Positions 12,880 to 25,093 of a DNA stretch of 64,000 nt are shown here, in pieces; the stretch's first letter is position 1, and every line of letters begins with the position of its first letter. A program made the position numbers and the translations under genes. The stretch is from Warburgia ugandensis (taxonomy: Eukaryota; Streptophyta; Magnoliopsida; Canellales; Canellaceae). Under the pieces are notes generated by a model. The model was not told the origin of the DNA, ran no database searches, and saw only the letters and a list, made by a program, of their open reading frames with translations. The stretch spans positions 58,563,880 to 58,627,879 of the forward strand of contig CP141132.1 of assembly GCA_035236585.1 (NCBI GenBank), read 5' to 3'.

Positions 12880-13800
12880 AAGTTACACCCTTGTGAATGT
12901 ACTATTTTCTAGTGAAGGGCATGGTCAATCAGCTCCATGGTCCTAGCCTTCTTTTCTTGTCAAGAGAGACACTTAGAGCTAATGAAATAAAAGTTAGGTA
13001 TATCTAGACAACATTGAATTGTCACATATACTTCTTGTTCTTCTAATTGTGTGTAACTAATCCAAGAGAGGCATTGCTACATATAGTTAGTCATATGCAC
13101 CATTTGTCCTTTCATAAGCTTTGCCTACATATTAGAGGAACATGTAATTAAGCATGATCGACTTTCATAATTAGAGGAATCATACTTTGGGCTTGTTGTA
13201 ATTACCTAAAAAATTAGAAGATAGGATGGTCTGCACAATTTGATTCATTGCATCCTAGCTAATGATGCTAGAATACAACTTAGGGCTAGTGTAGTCTCAA
13301 TGGATCATGAGCATTTTGGAAGTATGTACTTTTTTGCAAGCTCACTCTTCCATTTCCTTTATTGTTTGTCAACCCCTTATAGAGCATTCTTCTTGTACTC
13401 ATCTAATGTGTCAAAGGAAAACTATAAAACAAAAACAAGCACGTTAGTCTATCTAAAATAAAACAAGATAAGGTACATAGTATGTTATATGTAGCAAGCA
13501 TTTATATACCTTCCCCATCTCTCATATTGCGTCTTTGATTGATGGTGACACATTTCTCTAATCTATTATTGAGACATGCACCATGATTCTAACAATATAG
13601 TAGATGAAATTGGTGTAAGATTGCACACTACCACCTATTGGCTACCCTCTACTATTAAACTGTACAATCTCTTTTATTTCCTTTGACTTTCTCTTAATGA
13701 TATGCTCCATTTTTTTATCCTTTGCTCTTTCTCTTAATAGGTGTACATGTGCCAAATTGTTCTTCATGATGATCACTTTCTTCATGTTCCATGTTTCTTA
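12880..13800 (-). pseudogene. CACTA TNPA/Ptta-type (transposase_24-like) remnant
   Basis: On the minus strand near 13715-13500 a continuous frame reads IVQFNSRG*PIGG, then YTNFIYYIVR, D*RNVSPSIKDAI*EMG. This follows the pattern of plant Ptta/En-Spm proteins (F-N-x-x-G-Q-P-I-G, D-W-R-x-V, K-x-x-I-W). The stops fall where Gln or Trp is expected, consistent with C-to-T or G-to-A changes. Further downstream (13440-13240) comes WKSELAKKYILPK, which resembles the next block of the same family. It has the same orientation as the TNPD-type remnant at 20994-24407 and may be its partner. Identification is by motif pattern only. Confidence 0.55.
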
Positions 13801-13859
13801 CATGAGTGAAAAAATACATTTAGAAAACAACAGCCAAAGTTCATTTAGAAAATTTTTAG

Positions 13860-14826
13860 AGCAAAGATTATAGGCAAATACATAAAATTCAGATGTAGTC
13901 AAACTCACTTTTGCTTTTTTCTTTTTCTTTTCCTTTTCTCTAATTTGTTTTACTTCTTTCTATTCATACTCATAGTTAAATTTGAAACTTAACCATCATA
14001 AATAACATGTGAAGCTAAAATGCTCCAAAATAGTCCCTAAAACAACATTAATAAGTTAGATAATAGAAACTAAAATCTAGCTACATTACAAGAACATATA
14101 GATAGGCTTAGAAAAAACCACCATCTAAGTGCATAGTAAGTGTACATAAATAGGATAGATATTAAAACAACTAAGTCTTGGGAAAGTAGCACTAGAATCA
14201 TATTTGAACTCTTGAATAACATTGCCAAAAAATATCCTAAATTCAGTAATAAAAACTATCCCAAAAATCACATAAGCAATCCTATAGAGAGACTAGTCTT
14301 CATATTCTCATAGATGCTATTATAACAATAACTAATAGCTCAAAATTAGGAACCTATAACAAGCAAAGTTTTTCAAACAAATTATTTTAGAGCAAAAATA
14401 CAATTCAAAAACCCAAGTATCATCATTCTTAACAAAAATTCAACAGTCTCTCCTATTTTTTGGAAATTTCACATAATTACATTACTTAAGTTGATGACTT
14501 TGGCCACTAAGTTCAATGACTTCTCCACAAAAAGTTTCAATAGAACTTGGTATCTAACACAATTACACAACAAGGAATCTAATCCTATGGTTAGCTTTTA
14601 ACAAAAAGTAACCAATAGTGAGATATTCAATCGCAAATATACCCTGTTCACCAACTATGCAACAAAATCTGTCAAGATTCTTCAATGAAATTCAACAATT
14701 TAAACTTTGATTTACCACTAAAAATTGATATAAAACTCTTCCATTATCCCAAATTAGAATATAATCAATGTTTTGGATTAATCAAGAATACGGTAAATTA
14801 AAGAAACGCTAGAGTTTAAAATATAA
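13860..14826. other. Unassigned AT-rich interval
   Basis: No gene, tRNA or clear repeat recognised. It includes a pyrimidine-rich run (about 13912-13950) encoding only low-complexity Lys/Arg on the minus strand, which could be the basic N-terminal part of the TNPA-type remnant. Confidence 0.4.
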
Positions 14827-15428
14827 GAAAATTATTGTTACTGTTCATGTGAACAATGACAAGTAGTGGAATCTAAGCTCTTCGTTGGATGCCTTCTAGA
14901 CTGAAAATTCAAAATCTAATACTTGGTTCTTCTTATTCTCAATGTTCTCTATCTAGAAAAATCAATTTTACAGATTTGTATTAATTAGCAAAGCAAAAAA
15001 TCGTGCACAAAGTGCTCTTGAACATAAGCAAAATATTATTACTATTCACGAAAACAACAAGAAGAAGCAGACTTCAAGCTCTTCTTTGGATGCCTTTTTG
15101 AATGAAAATTGAAAATCTAATACTGAGGTCTTCTTATTCTCAATGTCCCTTATCTAACATGATCATTTTAACAATTTTCATTGATTAACGAAGTGAAAAA
15201 TCATGCACAAAGTGCTCTTGAACATAAGTAAAATATTGTTACTGTTCATGTGAGTAACAACTAGTAGAAGACTTTAAGTTCTTTGTTGGATTCCTTTTTG
15301 AATGAAAATTGAAAATCTAAGACTTGGGTCTTCTTATTCTCAATGTCCCCTATCTAGCATGATCAATTTTAGAGATTTTCATTGATTACCAAAGAGGGAA
15401 ATCATGCACAAAGTGCTCTTGAAAAACA
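14827..15428. repeat. Three tandem copies of a ~200-bp unit
   Basis: Copies begin at about 14827, 15030 and 15230. Each runs from aaaattattgttactgttca-like sequence, through cttcgttggatgccttt, tcttcttattctcaatg and catgcacaaagtgctcttg, to gaacataagc. Differences are mostly point changes, with small indels. The array lies between the TNPA-type remnant and the CACTA-2 repeat array. Confidence 0.9.
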
Positions 15429-15519
15429 GAAGCATGTACATATGAAAATCAAGAGAGAGAGAGAAAGAGAGCCTACCTAAAGGGAGAAAAAAGATGATGA
15501 CCAAGGTGGAGATGGCACA

Positions 15520-15524
<5 letters not shown>

Positions 15525-15615
<91 letters not shown>
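15525..15615. repeat. (TC)45 microsatellite
   Basis: About 91 bases of TC dinucleotide, followed within 100 bases by imperfect tctctc and ttcttcttc runs and a 20-base poly-T at 15720-15740. Confidence 0.98.
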
Positions 15616-15618
<3 letters not shown>

Positions 15619-15756
15619 AATTGAATAGCAGAGGTGGGGTGCACACATTCTCTTTCTATCTCTCTCTTTCCTCTTCTTCTTCTTCTTCTTCTCTTGGGTT
15701 TTGATCAGGGTAAGGGAGGTTTTTTTTTTTTTTTTTTGGTGGGAGGATGAGGGGTT

Positions 15757-16344
15757 TATATATAGTAACTTAATATAGGATGGTTCATTGAAAATCGTCT
15801 TATATTTATTAGAATATAAGATAGTTTTCACAAAACCATCTTATATTCTTCTTAATATAGGATGGTTATAAGAAAACTATCTTATACTCTAATGAATATA
15901 GGATGATTTTCAATGAACCATTTTATATTCTAAGTTCCATTATCCTCCCTTTTTAAAATATCAAAAGTCCTTTACTTATATAAGACAACTTTCTGAGGGA
16001 GGGTTTTTTTGCTTTTCCATTGGGTGGGGGTGTCATATATAGTAACTAAATTATAGGATGGTTTATTGAAAATTGTCCTATATTATAATAAATATAGGAT
16101 GATTTTCTCATAGTTGTCTTATAGTCTTATAAATATAGGATGGTTATGAGAAAACCATCTTATATTCTAAGTCCAAGGAGTGTTTTCTTATAGTAATTGA
16201 ATTATAGATGGTTCATTGATAACCTTTCTATATTCATTAGAATATAGGATGGTTTTCTCATAACCATCTTATATTCTAATAAATATAGGATAGTTCCCAA
16301 TTAATGGTCTTATATGTGAAGTTATCAAAAGTACTATACTTTAT
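15757..16344. repeat. CACTA-2 subterminal-type repeat array (left block, part 1)
   Basis: Dense alternating copies of ataggatggtt…/…aaccatcttatat with t(a/g)agaaaa spacers. A longer unit starting atatagtaactta/ttatagtaattga appears three times (about 15760, 16034, 16187), showing higher-order duplication. The same motif makes up the blocks at 20372-20810, 24870-25093 and 28961-29124, the last of which ends in an intact CACTA terminus. Confidence 0.75.
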
Positions 16345-17012
16345 AGCATAGTTTTTTGTTTTAATATAAATATCCTTTTTTTTATTGATATATATATATA
16401 TATATAGAAACTTACATGCATACCTCTATATTTAGTATATTTTAGCTCTAGAAATTGCTTAATCCTTACTAATTAGGGATAATTCTATAATTTTGTAAGT
16501 CTAGGGTACAAATGAAAAAAATGACAAAATTAACCATTTTACCCTTGAAAGGGAAACTTCACTCACCAAGATACATTGTGGACTCATACATGTCATTCAT
16601 GAAGTTAAAGAGTTCAAAATGATCATTGCATGTCAAAATCAAAGTCAGAGTAGCCAGAAACCTTAAATGGAATACCGAGCCTTATTCGTTCAAAATAGGG
16701 TGTTCGTATTAAGAGTAAGGTGTCAAAACTTTCCAAGCAAGTACCCGAGCCAAACATTACCTTAGAAATCTTCTGAAGGAATCTTGAATCACATACAATA
16801 AAATCATATACAATGAGAGCTTCTCAACTAAAACAAGTAGAAGAACGGGGTCCATGTAAGACTTATTCCCTACTTTCTTTCTCCTACTTAACCAAAGGAA
16901 TGGACCACTAAAGGGGAAGCACGAAATTTACATAAAAATATGGTCATTCCTAATCAATTATAAGAATAAATAAATGAATAAATAAAGTGATTAGTAGAGA
17001 AAAACAAGGAGA

Positions 17013-17078
<66 letters not shown>

Positions 17079-20000
17079 ATTTACGCAAAATCTACAGTTG
17101 AGAGTCATCTTACACTTTAAGCACTTAAAGGTAAAGATCTATCCTTGTAGCTACATATCTTAAGTAGGTAATCAATACATTTTCAAGAAATATAGACTAA
17201 TAAGAAGTTAGATTACAATGAAGACCAAAGTGAAAGTCTATTGGTGGAAGAGTTTCCATGAGTTACCTACCTAAATTCAAGGAAAGGAGATCCCTTAAAA
17301 TATGAAAACAGATAACCCACTTATATGGAATACTATTGGCTAGAAGAAAAATGTGAAAACCTAGAGTGGAAATCTCTAAGAAATCTAGGCCATCCACTCT
17401 AGGGTAGTCCAATCCAATGGTGGAGAGCAATGAAGTCTTAAAAGAAAATATATTTGGATAAGATTACTCCAACCAAATTTCAACCATAAAAGATAGGATG
17501 ATGATGATATCTACGGGCCAAAAAATAAATATTAAAAGGGTAAAAATCCTAGCCACTTAGCCCTTGTTAAAAAGTCAAATCAAAGTCCTAAGATGTCCAC
17601 CATCAACTAACATCCAATGGATCATATTCACTTCAAAAATTAGAAACTCCAACACATTCCCATGGTTTTCATACCTCTCACCTTATATAATCTCTAATCC
17701 CACCTAAGTTTCTAGATTTTTTCCTAATCGTACTCCATTCCTTCCCTCCTAAGCAAGCTAGTTTCCTATCCCACCAAAACTATCTTCCTAACCACCCTTA
17801 TCCCTTGCCCTTTCCTTCGTTCCTAGTCCATATCACTTTGTACTTTGACTTCAGGTCAAATGCCACCTCCCACTTGATTTCCACACCTCCCCCTCTCTTT
17901 CCTCCACTCATCATCCAAACCATCTCAACCTTACATTCTTTCTTCCTTTAAATACTAAACTTCTGTTCCCAGGTCTTTCTTCTCCTAAAACTCTATAAAT
18001 AAGAGGTTAAAGAGAAGGAAAAACCCATCTTTCAACTTTCCCTTGTGTGCATCACCAAATCAAAGGAGAAATAGAGCGAGGAAGATCATCCTCTTCCAAG
18101 CTTCCATGATCAAATTCCCTAGAGATAAAGGTAGGATCTCAACCCAAGTTCAATTCCTTTTCTTGCTTATTTTTATTTTTCTACCATCTTCTATCTTTTC
18201 CATTCACTTTCTTCAAGCATGCATTCAGCTAGGATTTTCTTGTTTATATTGATAATGTAGTTGCATGCATCATCCTTCATGTTACTTAGATATGCACACA
18301 TGAATTAGTTGTAGTTTTTCCTTAGTTTTGCACCTTATATTCTTATCTTTCATTACTTTGTAGTTTATGTTTAACATAGTAATTTGATTCAGTTTAGAGT
18401 AATTTATATGCATATCATGTTTCCTTTCTATTCAATTAGGTTTTGTATGCATATAAGAATAGGGCTTTCAATGCATTCCACCAAATTTTGGTGGATGTGT
18501 CTTTTTCAAGTTCACATGTATGGTAATTTAGCATCATGTTTAGGTTGCATTCATTGTAGTATAATGAGTTAGTTTTGTTTCTTTAGGTTAGGCTTACTTT
18601 GTAGATCTAGATTGTAATATTGTTTCCCATGTAGGATGTTTAGTTTCCATATTTTTAAGCACTTTCCTACTTTAGGAGTAGGTAGTTTCTAATTTTAGAA
18701 TTCATGCTTAAATCCCTTGCTTTTTTTTTAAAAAAACTTGTTAATTTGCTTTTCATATATATTAGGAATGTTTGAGGATTAGTTTAGATCCATTTTAACA
18801 AGTATTTGCATGGTAGATTCTCATATCTAGCATTTTCTAACTTAAAACTAGCACATTCCTAATTTAGAAACCCATGTTTGACCATGTTTGACTTCGTATT
18901 TTTCATTGCTTGTTTTCTAGAGAAAGTTTAGAAACTTCATGCATAGTAATCCATTAGATTTAGAAAGCATTCTCAGTTGTCATGCATATCATTGTAGAAT
19001 TAGGCATCTTAGTTGCATGTAGTGTAAGCATTCCACTTTCCATTTAGAAACACACACACACTTACTTTCTATTTTTTGAGTTGCACTCATGGATCCTTCC
19101 ATACTAGATTTGAATGTAGGTCACATTATTTCCTACTCCGTTCTCATTTTCCTTCATTCACACTCTCTACATGTTTCCTTATCTTCCCACTTTCTAATTC
19201 CTAGTTTCACACACCCACTGTGTAATTTTAGGCTCATGCATTATCCATGTTAGTTAGCATTCATGTGTCATTCTTCTTCTTCTTTATAATTTATTTTTTA
19301 TACAGTTGGACTAAGAAAAAGGAAATTAGAAATAAGGAAACTTTCTAATTTCTTAATTAAGGTTGAGGAAAATAGCAAATCCATCCAAGCCACCTAGGTT
19401 TCTAGCTAAAGGCCTTCATGTTGGGAAGTAAGGATACATCATGTACTTACTTATCACTTCATATCCTAAGGCTAGGAAGGGACAAGTCCTAAAACAAGTG
19501 TCACTATCACCAATTTATTTTATTTTCTTCAATTTCATGTTTAAGGAAGGAAGCCTCCTCTATAGTTCAACTTCCTTAGATATGAATGACCTTTAATCCC
19601 CTCTTTATCTAAACTCTTTAAGAGTTTTTGGCTTAAGGAAAATGTAGTAACCTTTTTTATTTCCTTTTCCATTATTCTTCTTTCTTTCTTGGGTGGTGAT
19701 TATTTAGGGAAAAAGTGTTAGGACTCCCCTTTACTTGATTGCACTGATACTTCATTCCTAAAGATCATTGCAAGTTGGGATGCATGGGATGAAAAGCTTG
19801 GTGGTAATTGAGTGTATTTTGGGTTGAAGAAAAGTGTAAAAACTCATGTTGAGTGACAGATCATGTGGGCCCTACAAAGGAATTCAAGCCCATATTTTAA
19901 GGATATTTACTTGCTTTCTTTCATTGCTTATGTAACAATTCCTTATAATTTGGACATTGATGAAATAGTTATTTTTCCTTTTCTTAGTTAATTTATTCCT

Positions 20001-20371
20001 TACTTTCCTTTTCTAGTTAGTGTAATTTTAGAAAGTTACTTTAATGTGTAGTTATTTATAGTTTAGATAGTTTCCTTAATTCTTAGTTAATTGTAGTTTT
20101 AGATAGTTTCCTTTTCTAGCTAGTTGTAATTTTAGAAAGTTTCCTAGTTTAGCTCCTCACTTATTTAAATGGTTTCTTAGTTTCTTTAAACTTTCTAATT
20201 TAGTTTAGTTCAAAATTATCCTTCTCTTGACTAGTTTGACTAGGTTAAAGTAAAACGATTTAAATTCTAATTAACTCCATTTATCAAAGAGTCTTTGTGG
20301 GATTGACCTATATTTCCTGATTCTATACTCCAATAGGGTTGTGCACTTGCAATATTATTTAAGACACATCA
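16345..20371 (+). mobile_element. LTR-type insertion (~4.0 kb) inside the CACTA-2 repeat array
   Basis: Interrupts two blocks of the same subterminal array. A possible 5-bp duplication tttat flanks it (16340-16344 and 20372-20376). It has no coding region, a TATA-like tctataaataagagg at 17991-18005, and a tail reading gtctttgtgggattgacc … gcacttgcaa … acacatca, typical of plant gypsy LTR ends. The tail and middle resemble, in reverse complement, the element at 36300-38999, so both probably belong to one family. It may be a solo LTR. The left boundary is inferred from the duplication only. Confidence 0.55.
17017..17076. repeat. (GA)30 microsatellite
   Basis: Sixty bases of GA dinucleotide inside the LTR-type insertion. 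Confidence 0.97.
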
Positions 20372-20810
20372 TTTATTAATATAATGGATGGTTATTAGAC
20401 AACCATCTTATATATTATAATGAATATATATAGGGTGGTTATAAGGGAACCATCCTATATTTAAAGTTCTATTTATCCTCCAAGGATAGAATAAAAAACC
20501 TCTAATATAGAGGATGGTTCATGGACAACCATCATATATTATTTATAATATAAAATGATTTTACCCGAAGCATCATATATTTTTTAAGATATATATTATA
20601 TAATAGTACAATTGTTTAGAAATTGTCCTATATTATACATAAATCTTTCCTGCTTGATATGCCCACCTTAATTTTATTTGTATAACATAAGATGGTTTCT
20701 ATTAAAGTTTATATATTTTACTGTATATAAGCTAGTTTATGAATAATCATCTTATATGTACTAAAACATAGGACAATTTGTCAAAACCCATCCTATGTTC
20801 TCTGTAATAA
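20372..20810. repeat. CACTA-2 subterminal-type repeat array (left block, part 2)
   Basis: Continuation of the 15757-16344 array on the other side of the LTR-type insertion: repeated aggatggtt(a/c)… and aaccatc(t/c)tatat units, decaying towards 20810. Confidence 0.7.
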
Positions 20811-20993
20811 CAAATTTTCCCTGTTCTCTAGATCTTAAAACTCTTAATAACCTGTGAAGCGTAGAGCAGGCCCCCATCCCTTATTTCCCTAACGTGTAAC
20901 CTATGATGGCATGACACATGATGTGTAACTCGATTAATTATATAACTCCTTCAATTCATACATCAAATGTTACAAACATTTTAATTTGTTCCC

Positions 20994-23900
20994 TCATATA
21001 CAATTTGATCCAACCCAAACACCCTCCTCATCAACTTCATGCACATAATCCATCTCATTCTCCAAAATTAGATTGATTGATGGAATTGTTGTAGTGGTAT
21101 AGGAGTAATCAATTTCCATGTCACCTATGTCATCTTCATCATAGACATCCCTTGGGGAGGCTGATGAAATAGTTGACCATCTCATATCATATCCATCTTG
21201 TAAATAAAATACTTGTTTTGCTTGAGATGCCAAAATAAATTGATCATTTTGATAGCCAATTTTATTGAGGTCAACCAATGTCAATTCGAGGGCATCAATT
21301 TTGATGCTATCTTTATTATATTCCACCCAATCACACTTAAATACAACCAAAGTTCTACAAGTATAATCTAGTGCCCAATGTCGCACATAACCCCATAATA
21401 AGTATCGTTAGCTATAATTGGGTTGTTGTCCTTTGAATTGGAAAACAAAGTAGCTTTAACAAATAAGCTAACCCCATTATCTTCTTGTACTCTTGACTTA
21501 TCATGGTCTTTTGTGTGTAAGTGATGAGCATTGATGGTATGTCTAGCATATTATATTACTTCTAATTGAGGTCTCATAACCATCTTGCTTAAGGATTCAA
21601 AAATACTATGACCAGGAACATCTTACTAATCTAAAACATGTTTATAATATCAATTAATTGAGATGATTAATGTATACGTGCATATGCTATTACAAATCAA
21701 TTATGTAAATGAAGCATTATTTCATTATAATTAAATACCTTCTGATCAAGCCAAGAAGGGATGACAATGCTCATCTTGTAGCCACTTCTATTTCTTTGTA
21801 TCTCTTGGATACCTTTATTCTAGGAAGTCCATGTGCTCACTACAATGAAGAGATGAAAACTATATATAACATGCATGCAATACATTACACTTCAACGTAT
21901 ATAGGAAACTATGAAAGAAACCTCAGAGAGAACATTAATTACTTACTCAATGTGTTGTTGAACTTCATAGACATTAATGTTTCATAAGACATAAGGTGTG
22001 CCTGGTCCTATTCCTTACAATCAATAGTCTATACACAACCATTGGAGAGACTTTCACCAACTTTTGGATCACTTAATCCACTTGATTGTTTCTTTCTTGA
22101 GATTTCAATAGCTTCCACTCCTGATAAATACTCGATGCAAAACTCCACTACTTATTCTACAATTTAACATTCGGTAATATACTCATCTGACCAATTGTGA
22201 TTTTCTACATACCCTTTTAACACCTTCATGCACCTTTCAAATAGTTACATCAATCACAAATAAATGGGTCCACACTACTTAACCTCATCAATGTGGTGTA
22301 CTATTAAGTGTACCATGATATCAAAGAATGATAGTGGGAAGATTGACTTAAGCTCACATGAGGTTGTCACTAGATGCTCTTAAATTTCTTATAATTTTGA
22401 AATATCCATACCTTCTTAAACAAAGCATTAAAGAAGTAGCAAAATTTGGTATTAGATTCACTAACTTTATCTAGCTGCATTGAACATATTGCTATAGGCT
22501 AGAGTTGTTGAATCAATGCATAGCAATCATGAGAACACCCCTAATAGTTTTAGCTCTTCCATTGAGACAATGTTTCCAAAGCTTAAAGAGTACCCATCTA
22601 GGTATTTGATCTATAATAGGGTTTAACACATTATTCTTCCCTCTTCTCTGCCAAGCATATAATTTTCTTTAGGCCAGTATATTCCTTGGCTGCCCCTATC
22701 TTATGGATGCAACCTTCTCTTCAAACCCATTGTCGTGAGATCCATTCCACCTGCAAGTTGATCCTTTATTTTTCCTAACATGTAAAGCAAGGTACTAGTC
22801 AAGCTTTCATAGACATTCTTCTCAACATGCATGCCATCAAGCACATGCAGCATGTGCAGGGATTTCAAGTACACAAGTTCAAAGAATATTAACTTCTTCT
22901 TCCAACAACTGTTGGAGTTGTTGTCATATGTACACAAAGTTTCCTTCTTCTTCCCCACATGAGACATTAAGGTTATCAACATGTTTTAATACTTGTCAGC
23001 CAGCTGACCTCTTTGGAGGAGTCCTAATCTCTACACTACCATTAAATTTCCCATTATTAAAATGGTATGAATTGTTTCTATCAACATCTTTTGTGACCTT
23101 GGAATGTTAACTTCCTACAATGTTAAAGTTGTACGACACACATTTAGTCAATACAAATAGGACAGGCAATGTATCACTTCATTGTGCATCCCACCAAGTT
23201 ACAATATACAGAAAAGTCGCTTATTGTTCATAGTAGTATAGCTTTAAGGGTAAATGTCTCTTTCTTATATGCATTGTCGATCAATGGAGCCAAGTACACA
23301 TCAATCCCATTCCCAAGTTGCTTGGGACACAATATTAACATAATTAACATCATGAATGTCCTTTTCATTCACAACAATAGTGGAAGGTTGTAACAAACTA
23401 TTATTAACAAACCAACAACTATACATGCTACTCATAGAAGCATGATGATTAATCCTAACTAAAGATATTGTAAGTCATAGGTTCTTGTGTTCATCTTTGA
23501 AATCGAGCCACATGAAGCCTACAAGCTTCCTTGTCGCTATCTGTTAGATGACATAAATAGCTATCACCTACTCTTTCCTCAGCATGCCATACTATATCTT
23601 TGTTGTTTCTTTAATATGAAACAATCTTTGAAAACTTGGAATAGGGGGAAATACTGTAAGACCTTACAGGAACATCTTTCACTTCCTGATCACTTGAATT
23701 CTTCTTCAATTTCCATCTTGAATGTCCTCAAGTTTGGCATATAGTTTTGTCTTTATGCCCCTTCCTATATAAGATATAGTCATTGGGATAGCATGTATCT
23801 TTTCATACTTCAACACTAGTGCTGCCAGGGTTTTCTTTCCCTCCCATGTCGACCTCGTCAATTTGTTCTCCTTCATTAGCACTTTATCGATCACTTTCAA

Positions 23901-24407
23901 TAATTTTGTAAACCCTTAATCTAAAAAAATCAAATCTCAATTTCACATTGTAAAGTTACACTATTGTAGACAACTTAGTATAATTTGTACATCCAATATA
24001 CAATGGCTCATTGACTTCCTCTAATGTAGTCTATAATTGTTCAAGTTCGTCTTAAAAGTCACTATATGCATCTTATAACATCAGTGCAGTAGTACTATCT
24101 ACAACACTTCCTACAATAGCTTTATGATCATATACACATTCTGCCCTTATCAAGGGCTTAGGAGGAATTCTCTCTCCATGCAACATCTAGAGCAATAGCC
24201 TTCATCAACTTCATTGAAGCACAAATGTTCTCTCAACTCACCTACAGTAACCTTTTTCAGGTTTCCACATCTCGAGTATGAACATCGCAACCAATTACAA
24301 TCATCACCTACCCTAAGTACAAACTTTATGAACTTTCCTATTCCCTCCTCATATTCTCTTGATGATCTTTCCACAGTCATCCATGCATATTTGTCTGTTT
24401 TGTCCAA
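20994..24407 (-). pseudogene. CACTA TNPD-type transposase remnant, second copy
   Basis: From the 5' side, 24407-24150 encodes a well-preserved Transpos_assoc domain (SREYEEGIGKFIKF, CSYSRCGNLKKVTVGELREH). 23900-23700 and 23100-22700 hold Tnp2-like pieces, including HVLDGMHVEKNVYESL and AGGMDLTTMGLKRRLHP. DUF4218-like fragments follow (about 22640-22180). 21386-20994 is the DUF4216 end (YTCRTLVVFKCDWVEY, GYQNDQFILASQAKQVFYLQD). Stops and frameshifts separate the blocks. It is collinear with the copy at 610-3990 but clearly diverged, so the two are not a recent duplication. Confidence 0.88.
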
Positions 24408-24869
24408 AGGTTGAAATTCAGATGCATACGAAGACTTTTTAGATATGAAAAGATTAATAACATTGGGTTAGACATTTAACTAAATACCTGGTGTGCATAG
24501 AAAATGTAAATACAATTGGTAAAAGCATATATATTAATAGAAGACTCAAATTTTTCACTCTAAGAATGGGAAAAGCAAGAATGATGGAAAAAGATGACTA
24601 ATCTATACACAAGAAAGATCCACACAATGATCTATACATATAAATGATCCATATGCTAGAAGGAAAAGCTTTAAGAAAAGATTTTTATACCCATAAACAT
24701 CAAATAAATTAAACATATGACAAAAACAAGAAAGAAACATACCCAAACCAATATCAACTGAGAAAATACAAGTTCGAGATAAAGCATATATAAATCCAAC
24801 TCAACCTTTGAGTTTTCATCAAAGTAATTGAGAGTAAAAAATTACAGGCTAAACTTCAAGCTATGTTAA

Positions 24870-25093
24870 AAAGAAGATTTAAAGGATGATTTTCAAAACC
24901 ATCTTATAAAACATGACACTATAAGACGATTTTCAAAAACTATACTATAATTTCACAAATAATATAAGACTATTTTCATAAACCATCTTATAAGATGGTT
25001 TCTGAAAACTGTCTTGTATTATTTGTTATTAGATGCTTTCTAAAATGCATCTTATATTATCTATGACATTATAAGACATTTTCAGAAACTGTC
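24870..25093. repeat. CACTA-2 subterminal-type repeat array (right block, part 1)
   Basis: Alternating gatgattttcaaaaccatcttataa and ataagacgattttc-like units. The array breaks off at 25093 where an LTR-type sequence begins and resumes at 28961. Confidence 0.7.

Noticed and set aside
13626..13645. cactaccacctattgg considered as the left CACTA terminus
   Set aside because: It lies inside the TNPA-type reading frame and does not match the CACTACTAAAATTGG end of CACTA-2 beyond the first bases.
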